Counted from the stretch's first letter, positions 42,169 through 51,662 are shown. The stretch is 64,000 bases of DNA from Streptomyces sp. 135 (GCF_020026305.1 NZ_CP075691.1:6882001-6946000), one strand, 5' to 3'. The notes: generated by a model not told the origin, from the letters alone. Numbers and translations: made by a program.

Positions 42169-43374
42169 TCACCAGCGCACGGGCAGGCGCCGCGGCCCGC
42201 GCACCTGAAGCCCGGTCCGCCACTCGATGCCCGCCTCGTCGGCCGCCAGGCGCAGGCCGGGGAAGCGGGCGAGCAGCGCGCTCATGGCGACGCGCAGCTC
42301 CATACGGGCCAGCTGCGCGCCCAGGCAGTGGTGCGGGCCGAAGCCGAAGGCGAGGTGTGCGTTGCGCCGCCGCCCGAGGTCGAGGCGGGCGGGCGCCTCG
42401 AAGACCCGGGGGTCCCTGTTGGCGGAGACGGTCGGGGCGAACACGGCCTCTCCGGGCCGGACCCGCACCCCGCACAGCTCCACCTCCTCGGTGGCGACCC
42501 GGGACCGGAACGCCCCGGAACCGAGGGGCACGTACCGCAGCAGTTCCTCCACCGCCGACGCCATCAGCTCCGGGCGCGCGCACAGCTCGTCCCAGTGGCC
42601 GGGATGGTGGAGCAGGACGTAGGTGAAGTTGGCGATCTGGGCCGCCGTCGTCTCGTGTCCGGCGACCAGCAGATCCCGCGCGAGGGCCACCATCTCGTCC
42701 TCACGGAGCCGTCCGTCACCGGCGTCGTGTCCGCGCACCAGCTCCCCGAGGAGATCATCGGAGGGTTCGCTCCGCCGCCGCTCCACGAGAGCGAGCAGGT
42801 ACTCGGTCAGCTCTCCGGTGGCGGCGGCCACGGCCCGCTCCCCGCCGTCCGCCGTCGTCAGCAACGCGTCCGACCAGCGAAGCAGTTGCGGCTGGGCGGC
42901 CTCCGGCACCCCGAGCAGCGTGCAGATCACCCGGACCGGCAGCGGCAGGGCGAAGCACCGCACCAGGTCCGCCGGGGCTCCCGCGGACGCCATGCCGTCC
43001 AGCAGACTCGCCGCGATCGCCTCGGTGGCGGGCCGCAGGGCCTCGGCCCCGCGCACGGTGAACGCGCGCGCCACGGCCCTGCGCGGCCGGGTGTGCTCGG
43101 GTGGGTCCAGCGACATCAGGAGCCCCTCGCTCGCGGGGGCCGGCTGGAGGCGCGGGGCGTCGGGGCGGGCCGTGGCGGCGCGGCTGAACCGGGGGTCGCT
43201 CAGCACCGTCCTGACGTCGTCGTAGCGCGTGACGAGCCAGGCGGGGCCGCCGTAGGGCAGGCGCACCCGGCAGATGGGCTCCCGCTCGCGCAGGGCCGCG
43301 AACAACGCCTCCTCCTCCAGGCGTTCGACCGGCGTGAAGGGAAAGCTCCGGAGCGACGACCCGTCAGCGGACAT
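42169..43374 (-). CDS. encR: Cytochrome P450 hydroxylase (EncR-like)
   Basis: A 401-residue P450 predicted to hydroxylate 5-deoxyenterocin in the last step. The I-helix motif is LLVAGHETTAAQI, the ExxR motif is VEELLRYVPLGSG and the heme-Cys loop is FGFGPHHCLGAQLARMEL. It needs a ferredoxin, and none is found: only 140 bp separate it from encP. GGGAGGGG precedes ATG 43374. The start overlaps the end of the TetR gene by 11 bases. Confidence 0.93.
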   Translation of the reverse strand: MSADGSSLRSFPFTPVERLEEEALFAALREREPICRVRLPYGGPAWLVTRYDDVRTVLSDPRFSRAATARPDAPRLQPAPASEGLLMSLDPPEHTRPRRAVARAFTVRGAEALRPATEAIAASLLDGMASAGAPADLVRCFALPLPVRVICTLLGVPEAAQPQLLRWSDALLTTADGGERAVAAATGELTEYLLALVERRRSEPSDDLLGELVRGHDAGDGRLREDEMVALARDLLVAGHETTAAQIANFTYVLLHHPGHWDELCARPELMASAVEELLRYVPLGSGAFRSRVATEEVELCGVRVRPGEAVFAPTVSANRDPRVFEAPARLDLGRRRNAHLAFGFGPHHCLGAQLARMELRVAMSALLARFPGLRLAADEAGIEWRTGLQVRGPRRLPVRW

Positions 43375-44017
43375 GCGCGCCCCCCTCCCGCGCCCCGGTG
43401 TCGTCCCGCCGTTCGGACGGGCCGAAGACGCTGTCCAGGTGGTATCCGAGCACCTCCAGCGCGGCCTCGGCGGTGCGCTGGCCGACCAGCACGCTGGTGC
43501 CGAGGCCGTGGTTCAGGCTGAGCAGCCGCGCGGCCTCGGCGGACACGTCGAGGCCCGGGGCCAGCTCGCCCCCGGCCTGGGCCCGGCCCAGCACGTCGGC
43601 CAGCTGCCGTTCGAAGCGGTTGGGTCCTTCGACGAACGGCTTAGCGGCCAGCTCCGGATCGGTCATCGCCAGCACCGCGTACGAGGTCCAGACGAGGCGG
43701 AAGTCGCGGCTCTGCTCGGTCGTGGGCAGCGATTCGGCGAGCAGCGCCTCGACGTACGTACGCGTGCTCGTGGGGCTCGGCAGCCGCGCGAGGCGTGCCG
43801 CCCAGCGCGCGCCGCTCCGCTCCTCCAGGTACCGCAGCGCCGCGTGCATCAGCTCGGCCTTGCTCTCGAAGTAGTACTGCACCACGCGGAGCGAGACCCC
43901 GGCCTCGGCCGCCACCGACCGCATCGTCACCGCGTGGAGCCCCGAGCGGCCCGCCAGGCGCACCAGCCCCTCGATGATCACGGCGCGGCGTTCGGCTTGG
44001 TCGACGATCTTCGGCAT
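43364..44017 (-). CDS. TetR-family repressor of the enterocin cluster
   Basis: A 217-residue TetR regulator with an N-terminal HTH (AERRAVIIEGLVRLAGRSGLH, VAAEAGVSLRVVQYYFESKA) and a variable ligand domain. GGAGGA precedes ATG 44017. A palindromic site (44042-44067) sits 25 bp upstream, between it and the divergent exporter gene, as in autoregulated repressor/efflux pairs. By position it corresponds to encS. The effector is presumably enterocin or an intermediate (inference). Confidence 0.9.
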   Translation of the reverse strand: MPKIVDQAERRAVIIEGLVRLAGRSGLHAVTMRSVAAEAGVSLRVVQYYFESKAELMHAALRYLEERSGARWAARLARLPSPTSTRTYVEALLAESLPTTEQSRDFRLVWTSYAVLAMTDPELAAKPFVEGPNRFERQLADVLGRAQAGGELAPGLDVSAEAARLLSLNHGLGTSVLVGQRTAEAALEVLGYHLDSVFGPSERRDDTGAREGGAHVR

Positions 44018-44041
44018 GGTCTTCCTCCGGGGTGGCGGGGC

Positions 44042-44067
44042 TTTTAGGATACGCCTGTACCCTAAAA
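44042..44067. promoter_or_regulatory. Palindromic TetR-type operator
   Basis: TTTTAGGATAC (44042-44052) and GTACCCTAAAA (44057-44067) are inverted repeats (10 of 11 positions) around GCCT. The 26-bp site is AT-rich in GC-rich DNA and lies between the divergent TetR and MFS genes, where it would control both. Confidence 0.8.
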
Positions 44068-44120
44068 ATGACGCCAGACCGACCCCGGACAGCTCGACCG
44101 ACCCCGAGACAAGAGGGCCC

Positions 44121-45623
44121 ATGACACAGCGCGGACCGGACGACTCACCGGACGACTCATTACGGGCGGCCACCCCCTTGATCGACGAGGGCGGCGGTGG
44201 CGGCGGGCGACGCGGGGCGGCCTCGGCCGTGCTGGCCCTGGCCTGCGCGGCACAGTTCATGGTGGTGCTCGACGTCTCGGTGGTGAACGTGGCACTGCCC
44301 TCGATCGAGAACGCCCTCGGCTTCGACTCCGCGGGCCTCCAGTGGGTCGTCAACGCCTACGCCCTGGTCTTCGCCGGGTTCCTCCTGCTCGGCGGCCGGC
44401 TCGCCGACCTCTACGGCCGCAAGCGCGTCTTCGTCCTCGGCCTCCTGCTCTTCACCGCGTCGAGCCTGGTGGGCGGCCTGGCCGACAGCCCCGGTCTGCT
44501 CGTCGCCGCCCGCGCGGTCCAGGGCCTCGGCGCGGCCGTGCTGGCCCCGGCGACCCTCACCATCCTCACCACCACATTCTCCGAAGGCGCCGCGCGCACC
44601 CGGGCCGTCGCCACCTGGACGGCCGTCAGCTCCGCGGGCGGTGCGGCGGGCAACCTCATCGGCGGAGTCCTCACCGATTCCCTCTCGTGGCGCTGGATCC
44701 TGCTGATCAACGTCCCGATCGGCGCCCTCGCCCTCGCCGCCGCCCTGGCGTTCCTCACCCCCGACCGCGAGCGCGGACGGGGCCAGCGCCTGGACGTCCC
44801 GGGCGCCGTCCTCGCGACGGTGGGCGTCGGCTCCCTCACCTACGGCATCTCGCAGATCGAGAGCCGCGGCTGGTCCGGCCCGACGACCGCGGTGGCGCTC
44901 GCCGTCGGCGTCCTCGCCCTTGCGGCCTTCGCCGCCGTGGAGGCACGATTCGCGCGGGCCCCCCTGATGCCGCCGCGCCTGTTCCGCATCCGCGCCATCT
45001 CCGTCGGCAATACGGTGATGCTGCTGGCCGGAGCCTGCTTCATCCCGATGTGGTACTTCCTCTCGCTCTACATGCAGAACGTCCTGCACTACGGAGCCCT
45101 TGAGGCCGGCCTCGGCTTCCTGCCGCACACCCTGGTGGGCATCGCCGGAGCGCGCCTCGCGCCGCGCCTCATGGAGGCCATCGGCGCCCGGCGGCTCATC
45201 GTGCTCAGCGCGGCCCTCTCCGCCGCCGGCTTCCTGTGGCAGAGCCGCGCCACCCCCGACAGCGGCTACCTCGTCGGCCTGCTCGGCCCCGCCGTCGTGA
45301 TGTCCGCCGGGATGGGCCTGCTGATCACCCCGATCACCACCACCGTGACCTCGGGGATCAGCGATGCCGACGCGGGCGCGGCCTCCGGCCTGATGAACGC
45401 CACGCGGCAGATCGGCGGCTCCGTCGGCCTCGCCGTACTCGTCGCGATCGCGGCCGGCTCCGGGCACACGCCCGCCGCCCTCTCCGACGACTACGGCCGC
45501 GCGTTCCTCGCCATGGCGGCGATGCTCGTCGCGGTGGTCGTGGGGGCGCTCGCCCTGCCGGTGACGCGCGAGCGGACCGGGGCGGGGGCCGGGCGTCCGA
45601 TGGCCGGGAAGCGGGCGCGGTGA
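44121..45623 (+). CDS. MFS exporter, DHA2/EmrB-QacA type (EncT-like)
   Basis: A 500-residue membrane protein with about 14 transmembrane helices of the drug:proton antiporter-2 family. Motif A-like GGRLADLYGRKRVF follows TM2, and the DHA2 motif WRWILLINVPIGAL and AAARAVQGLGAAVLAPATL are visible. AAGAGGG precedes ATG 44121. It is divergent from the TetR gene and probably exports the enterocin product. The exact substrate is inferred. Confidence 0.88.
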   Translation: MTQRGPDDSPDDSLRAATPLIDEGGGGGGRRGAASAVLALACAAQFMVVLDVSVVNVALPSIENALGFDSAGLQWVVNAYALVFAGFLLLGGRLADLYGRKRVFVLGLLLFTASSLVGGLADSPGLLVAARAVQGLGAAVLAPATLTILTTTFSEGAARTRAVATWTAVSSAGGAAGNLIGGVLTDSLSWRWILLINVPIGALALAAALAFLTPDRERGRGQRLDVPGAVLATVGVGSLTYGISQIESRGWSGPTTAVALAVGVLALAAFAAVEARFARAPLMPPRLFRIRAISVGNTVMLLAGACFIPMWYFLSLYMQNVLHYGALEAGLGFLPHTLVGIAGARLAPRLMEAIGARRLIVLSAALSAAGFLWQSRATPDSGYLVGLLGPAVVMSAGMGLLITPITTTVTSGISDADAGAASGLMNATRQIGGSVGLAVLVAIAAGSGHTPAALSDDYGRAFLAMAAMLVAVVVGALALPVTRERTGAGAGRPMAGKRAR

Positions 45624-45645
45624 GACGCTTTCGGCAGGAGGCGCC

Positions 45646-46329
45646 ATGCCGGGCTCGGACCAGAAGGCATCCGACGGGGCACTGCCGTACGTCCCCGCAC
45701 GGGGCGGCATCCCGGCGCTGCGCCGTGCCGCCGCCGACTGCCGCGGCTGTCCGTTGTACGAGAACGCCACGCAGACGGTGTTCGGCGCCGGTCCCGCCCG
45801 TGCGCGCCTGATGCTGGTCGGGGAACAGCCCGGCGATCAGGAGGACCGCGCCGGGGAGCCCTTCGTGGGTCCGGCGGGCCGGCTGCTGCGCTCGGCGCTC
45901 GGCGAGGCCGGGCTCGACGAGGACCAGGCGTACTTCACCAACGCGGTCAAGCACTTCAAGTTCGCACCCGTCACCGAGGGCCGCAAGCGGCGCATCCACA
46001 AGGCGCCGAGCCTCGGGGAGCTGACCGCCTGCCGCCCCTGGCTCGCGGCCGAGCCGCGGCGCGTGGATCCGGAACTGGTCGTGGCCCTCGGCGCCACGGC
46101 CGGCAAGTCGCTGCTGGGCGGTTCCTTCAAGGTGACCGAGTCGCGGGGCGCCCTGCTCTCCCTGACGCCGGGCACGGACCTGCCGCCGGCCACCGGGGAC
46201 GAGAGCGACGGCGACCGCCGCCTCCTCGCCACCGTGCACCCTTCGGCGGTACTCCGGTCGAAGGACAGGGACGAGGCGTTCGCGGGACTCGTGTCCGACC
46301 TGCGGGTGGCCTCCCGCTTTCTCGGCTGA
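45646..46329 (+). CDS. UdgX-family uracil-DNA glycosylase
   Basis: A 227-residue uracil-DNA glycosylase of the UdgX type, whose members form a covalent bond to the uracil site. The 4Fe-4S ligands begin in CRGCPLYENATQTVFGAG. GEQPGDQEDRAGEPFVGPAG is the motif-I region. KRRIHKAPS is the R-loop signature of UdgX and LATVHPSAVLR is the motif with the second catalytic region. AGGAGG precedes ATG 45646. It follows the exporter gene by 22 bp but has a DNA-repair role and is probably outside the enterocin cluster. Confidence 0.93.
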   Translation: MPGSDQKASDGALPYVPARGGIPALRRAAADCRGCPLYENATQTVFGAGPARARLMLVGEQPGDQEDRAGEPFVGPAGRLLRSALGEAGLDEDQAYFTNAVKHFKFAPVTEGRKRRIHKAPSLGELTACRPWLAAEPRRVDPELVVALGATAGKSLLGGSFKVTESRGALLSLTPGTDLPPATGDESDGDRRLLATVHPSAVLRSKDRDEAFAGLVSDLRVASRFLG

Positions 46330-46475
46330 GAACATCCGCCCGCCGGGATTTCCCGGCGTGACCGGCTGAACCCACCTGTTGAAACGTCCGGACGAATCGT
46401 CCGGGCGAATCTTCCGGATGTATCGGCAGCTCTCACCGTCAGCTATTTTTCGGACAGGGCGGGTACAACACTCGT

Positions 46476-46838
46476 ATGGAAACCATGGAGTGGGAACTCG
46501 CTGACGGGCACACCGGCTCCCTTCTGATGTGGGCCGCCGGTCTCGTCGTGGTCGCTGTCCTTCTCGGCGCCTTTCTCTGGGGTCAACGGGTTCGTGCCCG
46601 CGAATCCCGCCCGCCGAGCCCGGAGGAACAGCCGAAACGGCCTTACGAAGGCCCGGTCAGGGAAGAGCGGGAATACCGTGAGCCGGACGAGGTACCCCGG
46701 GACGGAGGTCGGCTCCTGCCGCATGAACTGAAGGAGGGGTACGGCCAGTCGAGTACGCACCGCTGTGACTCGCAGGACCCGAAGGACCACCGCAAGGGTG
46801 ACGGCGGCAGCTTCGGCAGCGGCGGCCTCGGCAGCTGA
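46476..46838 (+). CDS. Small single-membrane-span protein (DUF6479-like)
   Basis: A 120-residue protein with one transmembrane helix (GSLLMWAAGLVVVAVLLGAF) near the N-terminus, a charged proline-rich tail (RPPSPEEQPKRPYEGP) and a Gly/Ser end. It looks like the DUF6479 family of Streptomyces. TACAAC lies 6 bp before ATG 46476 and no ribosome binding site is seen, so the message may be leaderless (ATG 46485 is an alternative). Function unknown. Confidence 0.72.
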   Translation: METMEWELADGHTGSLLMWAAGLVVVAVLLGAFLWGQRVRARESRPPSPEEQPKRPYEGPVREEREYREPDEVPRDGGRLLPHELKEGYGQSSTHRCDSQDPKDHRKGDGGSFGSGGLGS

Positions 46839-47077
46839 ATACGGCCCGGGAAGCCGAATACGGACTGGGAATCATTGCGGTCCGGGAAACTGATTGCGGC
46901 CCGGGCGCCGAATGGTGAGCCTGACCCGGGGCGGCGAATCGCCGCGTTCGGCGGACCTTCTTTTCTCCCCTGCCGTCATCACGCCGGAGAATAGTCGCAC
47001 GGCGGCGTGCCCCACGAGAAGCCGTCGCACACCCCCCCAAGAGGCCCTTTTCGGGCCGCTCACAGCAATGGAGTGAC

Positions 47078-47494
47078 ATGGCAACCGCCAGAGACATCAT
47101 GACCGGCGGCGCGGAGTGCATCGGCGCCGATGAAAGCGTCCTGCTGGCCGCCCGGAAGATGACCGAACTCGGCGTCGGCGCGCTGCCGATCTGCGGTACG
47201 GACAACAAACTCAAGGGCATGCTCACCGACCGCGACATCGTCGTGAAAGTCCTCGGCAAGGGCAAGGACCCCGAAACGACCACCGCGGGTGAGCTCGCCC
47301 AGGGCGAGGCCGTCACCATCGGCGCGGACGACGACGCGGCGGAGATCATGCGCACCATGACCACCCACAAGGTCCGCAGGCTGCCCGTCATCGACGGCCA
47401 CGACCTCGTCGGCGTCGTCGCCCAGGCGGACGTCGCCCGAGGCCTCCCCGACCCCCAGGTGGGCGACCTCCTCGAAGCGCTCTCCACCGACTGA
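47078..47494 (+). CDS. CBS-domain pair protein
   Basis: A 138-residue protein of two CBS domains (ARDIMTGGAECIGADESVLL, then GVGALPICGTDNKLKGML, and ADDDAAEIMRTMTTHKVRRL, then PVIDGHDLVGVVAQADVARG). Two CBS domains normally bind adenosine nucleotides. The target is unknown. GGAGTGAC precedes ATG 47078. A strong hairpin (47515-47544) follows the gene. Confidence 0.9.
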   Translation: MATARDIMTGGAECIGADESVLLAARKMTELGVGALPICGTDNKLKGMLTDRDIVVKVLGKGKDPETTTAGELAQGEAVTIGADDDAAEIMRTMTTHKVRRLPVIDGHDLVGVVAQADVARGLPDPQVGDLLEALSTD

Positions 47495-47514
47495 GCCACC
47501 GCCTCCAGGCGCCC

Positions 47515-47544
47515 GCGGGACCCGGCGAAACCGCCGGGTCCCGC
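47515..47544. terminator. Hairpin terminator after the CBS gene
   Basis: GCGGGACCCGGCG (47515-47527) and CGCCGGGTCCCGC (47532-47544) form a perfect 13-bp stem with a four-base loop, 20 bp after the stop codon. Confidence 0.9.
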
Positions 47545-47749
47545 CGCTGTGCGGCCCCGCGCCGGCCCCCGGCCCGCCGTCCGCCACCGCCCCGTCCTCA
47601 CTCCGCGTGAGTCACCCGGATGCCGTACACCGCCGAGCCGTCACCGCTCGGGTGACAGAGGCTGTTGCGGGACTGGACGGTGCCTCGGCGCCGTCGGAGC
47701 GGCCGGTGGCCGGCGCCGCACGCCGTCACCGCGTACGGAGGAGAGCTGC

Positions 47750-48721
47750 ATGACCGCACCTGTGTCGCCTACCTGGGAACACGCCGTCGTCACCGGCGGC
47801 GCGGGCTTCGTCGGCTCGCACCTGTGCACCGCACTCCTCGCCGCGGGCGCTGCGGTGACCTGCGTGGACGACTTCAGCACCGGACGGGCGGAGAACGTGT
47901 CACCGCTGCTCGACCGCCCCGGTTTCCGGCTGATACGGGCGAACGTGGCCGAAGGGATCGACATCGACAGGCCGCCCGACCTCGTGCTCCATTTCGCGTC
48001 CCCCGCCTCCCCTGCCGACTATCTGCGCCTGCCCCTGCACACCCTGGAGACGGGCAGCCTCGGCACCCGCAACGCCCTCCGGCTCGCCCACCGCTCCGGC
48101 GCCCGCTTCGTGCTCGCCTCGACCTCCGAGGTCTACGGCGACCCGCAGCAGAACCCGCAGGACGAGCGGTACTGGGGCCATGTGAACCCGGTGGGCCCGC
48201 GCAGCGTGTACGACGAGGCGAAACGGTTCGGCGAGGCGCTCACCACGGCCCACGCCGAAGCCGAGGGCACCGACACCGCCATCGTGCGGCTGTTCAACAC
48301 CTACGGGCCGCGCATGCGGGGCCACGACGGCCGCGCCGTGCCGACCTTCGTCCGCCAGGCCCTGGCCGGTGAGCACCTGACCGTCACCGGCGACGGACAG
48401 CAGACCCGCTCGCTCTGCTACGTCGACGACACCGTGGACGGCATCCTCGCGGTGGCCGCCCATGGCATGCGCGGCCCCGTCAACATCGGCAACCCCGCCG
48501 AGATCACGATGCTCGAACTGGCGCGCCTGATCATCGGCCTCACCGGCCCCGACTCCGCCGGCTCGGATATCCGCTTCATCGACCGGCCGACGGACGACCC
48601 GGCCGTCCGCTGCCCGGACATCACGCTGGCGCGCGACAAGCTCGGCTGGGAACCGCGTGTGGACGCCGTGACAGGCCTGCGCCGCACGATCGACTGGTTC
48701 CGCGCCACGGCGGATCACTGA
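47750..48721 (+). CDS. NAD-dependent epimerase/dehydratase, UDP-glucuronate decarboxylase-like
   Basis: A 323-residue extended SDR similar to UDP-glucuronate decarboxylases (forming UDP-xylose). The nucleotide motif is VVTGGAGFVGSHLCTALL, the Thr/Ser-Glu motif LASTSEVYGDP is present, the catalytic Tyr/Lys is in RSVYDEAKRFGEALTTAH, and VRLFNTYGPRM and CYVDDTVDGI follow. GGAGGAG precedes ATG 47750. A degenerate paralogue lies at 62510-63523, so it probably makes a nucleotide sugar for the glycosyltransferases that follow. The exact sugar is not certain. Confidence 0.87.
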   Translation: MTAPVSPTWEHAVVTGGAGFVGSHLCTALLAAGAAVTCVDDFSTGRAENVSPLLDRPGFRLIRANVAEGIDIDRPPDLVLHFASPASPADYLRLPLHTLETGSLGTRNALRLAHRSGARFVLASTSEVYGDPQQNPQDERYWGHVNPVGPRSVYDEAKRFGEALTTAHAEAEGTDTAIVRLFNTYGPRMRGHDGRAVPTFVRQALAGEHLTVTGDGQQTRSLCYVDDTVDGILAVAAHGMRGPVNIGNPAEITMLELARLIIGLTGPDSAGSDIRFIDRPTDDPAVRCPDITLARDKLGWEPRVDAVTGLRRTIDWFRATADH

Positions 48722-48839
48722 CCCGGACCGGCGACGGCCTCCCTGCCGGGCACTGACCCGCGCAGGCCCCGGCCTCCTCGCACCGGTCCCGTGCCCTGAC
48801 CCGCCCTTCCCGCCAACAGAAGCCCGGGAGCTCCCCCTC

Positions 48840-50531
48840 ATGCGCATCCTCGGAATCAACGCACTCTTCCACGACCCCGCCGCCGCCCTCGTGATCGACG
48901 GCCGCACCGTCGCCGCCGCGGAGGAGGAGCGGTTCTCCCGACGCAAGCACGGGAAACGCCCCGTGCCGTTCTCGGCCTGGGAACTGCCCGAGCAGGCCGC
49001 CGCCTGGTGCCTGCGCCGGGCCAATCTGCGGCCCGAGGACCTCGACGCCGTCACGTACTCCTACGACCCCGAACTCGCCCGCCCGGCAGGCGACATGGGG
49101 CTCGACGACCCCTGGGACCACCTGCGGCAGACGTACGCACGCGAGGCCCCCGGCTTCCTCAAGGCCGCGCTGCCCGGCCTCGATCCCGGCATCGTGCGCT
49201 TCGTACCGCACCACATGGCGCACGCCGCGTCGAGCGCCTTCGCCGCGCCCGACGCCGAGGACTCCTCCGTCCTCGTCCTGGACGGCCGGGGCGAGCGCGC
49301 CTCGCACCTCGCGGCGCGGCGGGTCCGCGACGAGCTGCAGCCGCTGTACGCGCAGGACCTGCCGCACTCCCTGGGCCTGGTCTACGAGGAGCTGACCGCG
49401 CACCTCGGATTCCTCCGCTCCTCCGACGAGTTCAAGGTGATGGCGCTCGCCTCCCACGGCACCCCGCGCATGCTGGCGGAGCTGCGCCGGCACGTGTACC
49501 CGACGGGCGACGGCGGCTTCCGCGCCACCGCCGTGCCCTGGCGCGAGCTGTGCCCGCCGCGCGGCGCCGACGAGCCGTGGACCCAGGCCCACGCGGACGT
49601 GGCCGCCAGCGCCCAGGCCGTCCTGGAGGAGACGCTCCTGGACCTCGCGCGCTGGCTGCACGGCAAGACGCACCACCGCGTCCTGACGCTCGCCGGCGGC
49701 GTCGCCCTCAACTGCGTCGCCAACTCCCGTATAGCCCGCGAGGGACCCTTCTCCCAGGTGTGGGTGCAGCCCGCGGCCGGTGACGCGGGCACGGCCCTCG
49801 GCGGCGCGCTGCTGCTCGCGGCCGGACACGGGGACGACCCGGAGCCCATGACCGGCGCCGACCTCGGCCGCGACTGGTCGGAGGCGGAACTCGGAGCCTG
49901 GCTGAAGACGGCCGCCGTGGCCTTCGAGCGGCCGCCGGACATCGCCGCGACCGTCGCGCGGGCGCTGGCGGAGAACCGTATCGTCGCGTGGTTCCAGGGG
50001 CGCTCCGAGTACGGCCCGCGGGCCCTCGGCCACCGCTCGCTGCTCGCCCACCCCGGTCACGCGGGCAACCTCGAACGGCTCAACGACGTCAAGGGCCGCG
50101 AGCAGTTCAGGCCCGTCGCCCCGATGGTCCTCGCCGACCGCGCCCCCGAGATCTTCGACGGGCCGATGCCGAGCCCGTACATGCTCTTCGTGCACGACGT
50201 GGCCGAGGCCTGGCGGGAGCGGATCCCGGCCGTCGTCCACGTCGACGGGACGGCCCGCATCCAGACCGTGGACCCGGCGCGCGAACCCCTCGTGGCCCGC
50301 ATGCTCGGTGAGTTCGAGAAGCTCACCGGTCTGCCGGTCGTCGTGAACACCAGCCTGAACACGGCGGGCCGCCCCATGGTCGACGATCCGCGCGACGCGC
50401 TGGAGTGCTTCGGTTCCTCACCCGTCGACCTCTTGGCCATCGGCCCGTACGCGATCCGCCGCCGCGACCTCTTCCAAACGTCGGAACTCCAGGCGTCGGA
50501 ACTCCAGGCGTCCGAGGGAGGGGGAGCCTGA
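48840..50531 (+). CDS. Carbamoyltransferase (NodU/CmcH family)
   Basis: A 563-residue enzyme that transfers a carbamoyl group from carbamoyl phosphate to a hydroxyl, via an adenylated intermediate. The Kae1-like domain has metal-ligand His residues in VPHHMAHAASSAF and the DEFKVMALASHG motif. The C-terminal domain has the motifs SEYGPRALGHRSLLAHP, REQFRPVAPMVL and NTSLNTAGRPMVDDP. The C-terminus carries a small repeat, LQASELQASE. The stop overlaps the next start. It may carbamoylate a heptose-containing glycan (inference). Confidence 0.93.
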   Translation: MRILGINALFHDPAAALVIDGRTVAAAEEERFSRRKHGKRPVPFSAWELPEQAAAWCLRRANLRPEDLDAVTYSYDPELARPAGDMGLDDPWDHLRQTYAREAPGFLKAALPGLDPGIVRFVPHHMAHAASSAFAAPDAEDSSVLVLDGRGERASHLAARRVRDELQPLYAQDLPHSLGLVYEELTAHLGFLRSSDEFKVMALASHGTPRMLAELRRHVYPTGDGGFRATAVPWRELCPPRGADEPWTQAHADVAASAQAVLEETLLDLARWLHGKTHHRVLTLAGGVALNCVANSRIAREGPFSQVWVQPAAGDAGTALGGALLLAAGHGDDPEPMTGADLGRDWSEAELGAWLKTAAVAFERPPDIAATVARALAENRIVAWFQGRSEYGPRALGHRSLLAHPGHAGNLERLNDVKGREQFRPVAPMVLADRAPEIFDGPMPSPYMLFVHDVAEAWRERIPAVVHVDGTARIQTVDPAREPLVARMLGEFEKLTGLPVVVNTSLNTAGRPMVDDPRDALECFGSSPVDLLAIGPYAIRRRDLFQTSELQASELQASEGGGA

Positions 50532-51662
50532 TGCCCGAGTACGCGATGGGCCCCGACGACACCGGCGCCGCCGAGAGCGCGTACGCCGTGGTGATACCGA
50601 CACTCGGCAGGCCGAGCCTGAACGCGACCCTGCGCGCGGTCGCCGACGCCGAGGGGCCGAAGCCGGAGCGCGTGGTCCTCGTCGACGACCGCCCCGGAAC
50701 GGACGGCACGACACCCCTGCCGGTCGAGATCCCGGCCGCCTTGCGCCCCCTCACCACCGTGGTGAGGGGCGAGGCCCGCGGCCCGGCGGCCGCGCGCAAC
50801 ACCGGCTGGCGCGCGGCCGGCCGGGTGCCGTGGATCGTCTTCCTCGACGACGACGTGGTTCCCGGCCCCACCTGGTGCGACGACCTCGCCCTCGACCTCG
50901 CCGCGGCGACGGCCGAGGACGGCACGACGAGCATGGTGGGCACGACGGGCACGGTGGGTGCGGTCACCGCCCGCATCGACGTCCCGCTGCCCGTCGGCCG
51001 CCGGCCCACCGACTGGGAACGCAACACCGCCGGGCTGACCACCGCGCGCTGGATCACCGCCGACATGGCCTACCGGCGCGAGGCGCTGGAGACCGTCGGC
51101 GGCTTCGACGAGCGGTTCCGGCGCGCCTTCAGGGAGGACGCAGACCTCGCGCTGCGGGCGCTCGCGGCCGGCTGGTCGGTGACCGCGGGCACCCGCACCA
51201 CGGCCCACCCGGTGCGCCCGGCCGACCGCTGGATCTCCGTACGCCTCCAGAGGGGCAACGCGGACGACGTGCTCATGACCCGCCTGCACGGCCGCGACTG
51301 GTGGACCAGGGCCGCCGCGCCCCGCAGCTGCCCGGCACCTCGCCGTCACGGCGGCGGCCGCCGCGGCCCTCGCCTGCGCCGCCCTGCGCAAGCCGGCGGC
51401 CGCCACCGTATGCGCCACGGCCTGGCTGGCAGGCACCGCGGAATTCGCCCTGGCGAGGATCCTGCCCGGCCCACGCGACCGGGAAGAGGTGCTCACCATG
51501 GCCGCGACCAGCGTGCTCATCCCACCGGCCGCCGTCTGGCACTGGCTGCGCGGCCAGATCGCGTACCGCACGGCGGCACCGCTCGACCCATACGCGGGCA
51601 CGCCGGGCCACCCCCCGGGCATGCCACAGCGCGCGCTCCGCGACGAACGGATACGCCGATGA
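50531..51662 (+). pseudogene. Family 2 glycosyltransferase, frameshifted
   Basis: ATG 50531 starts a GT2 domain (VVIPTLGRPSLNATLRAV, DDD-type FLDDDVVPGPTW, FREDADLALRALAAG). After DWWTRAAAPR near 51320 the homology moves to another frame, HLAVTAAAAAALACAALRKP, with two hydrophobic helices, ending DERIRR at 51662. The other frame runs on into the next gene. One extra base (or two missing) around 51310-51340 explains it. A sequencing error is possible in this GC-rich stretch. It overlaps the carbamoyltransferase stop by one base. Confidence 0.8.
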
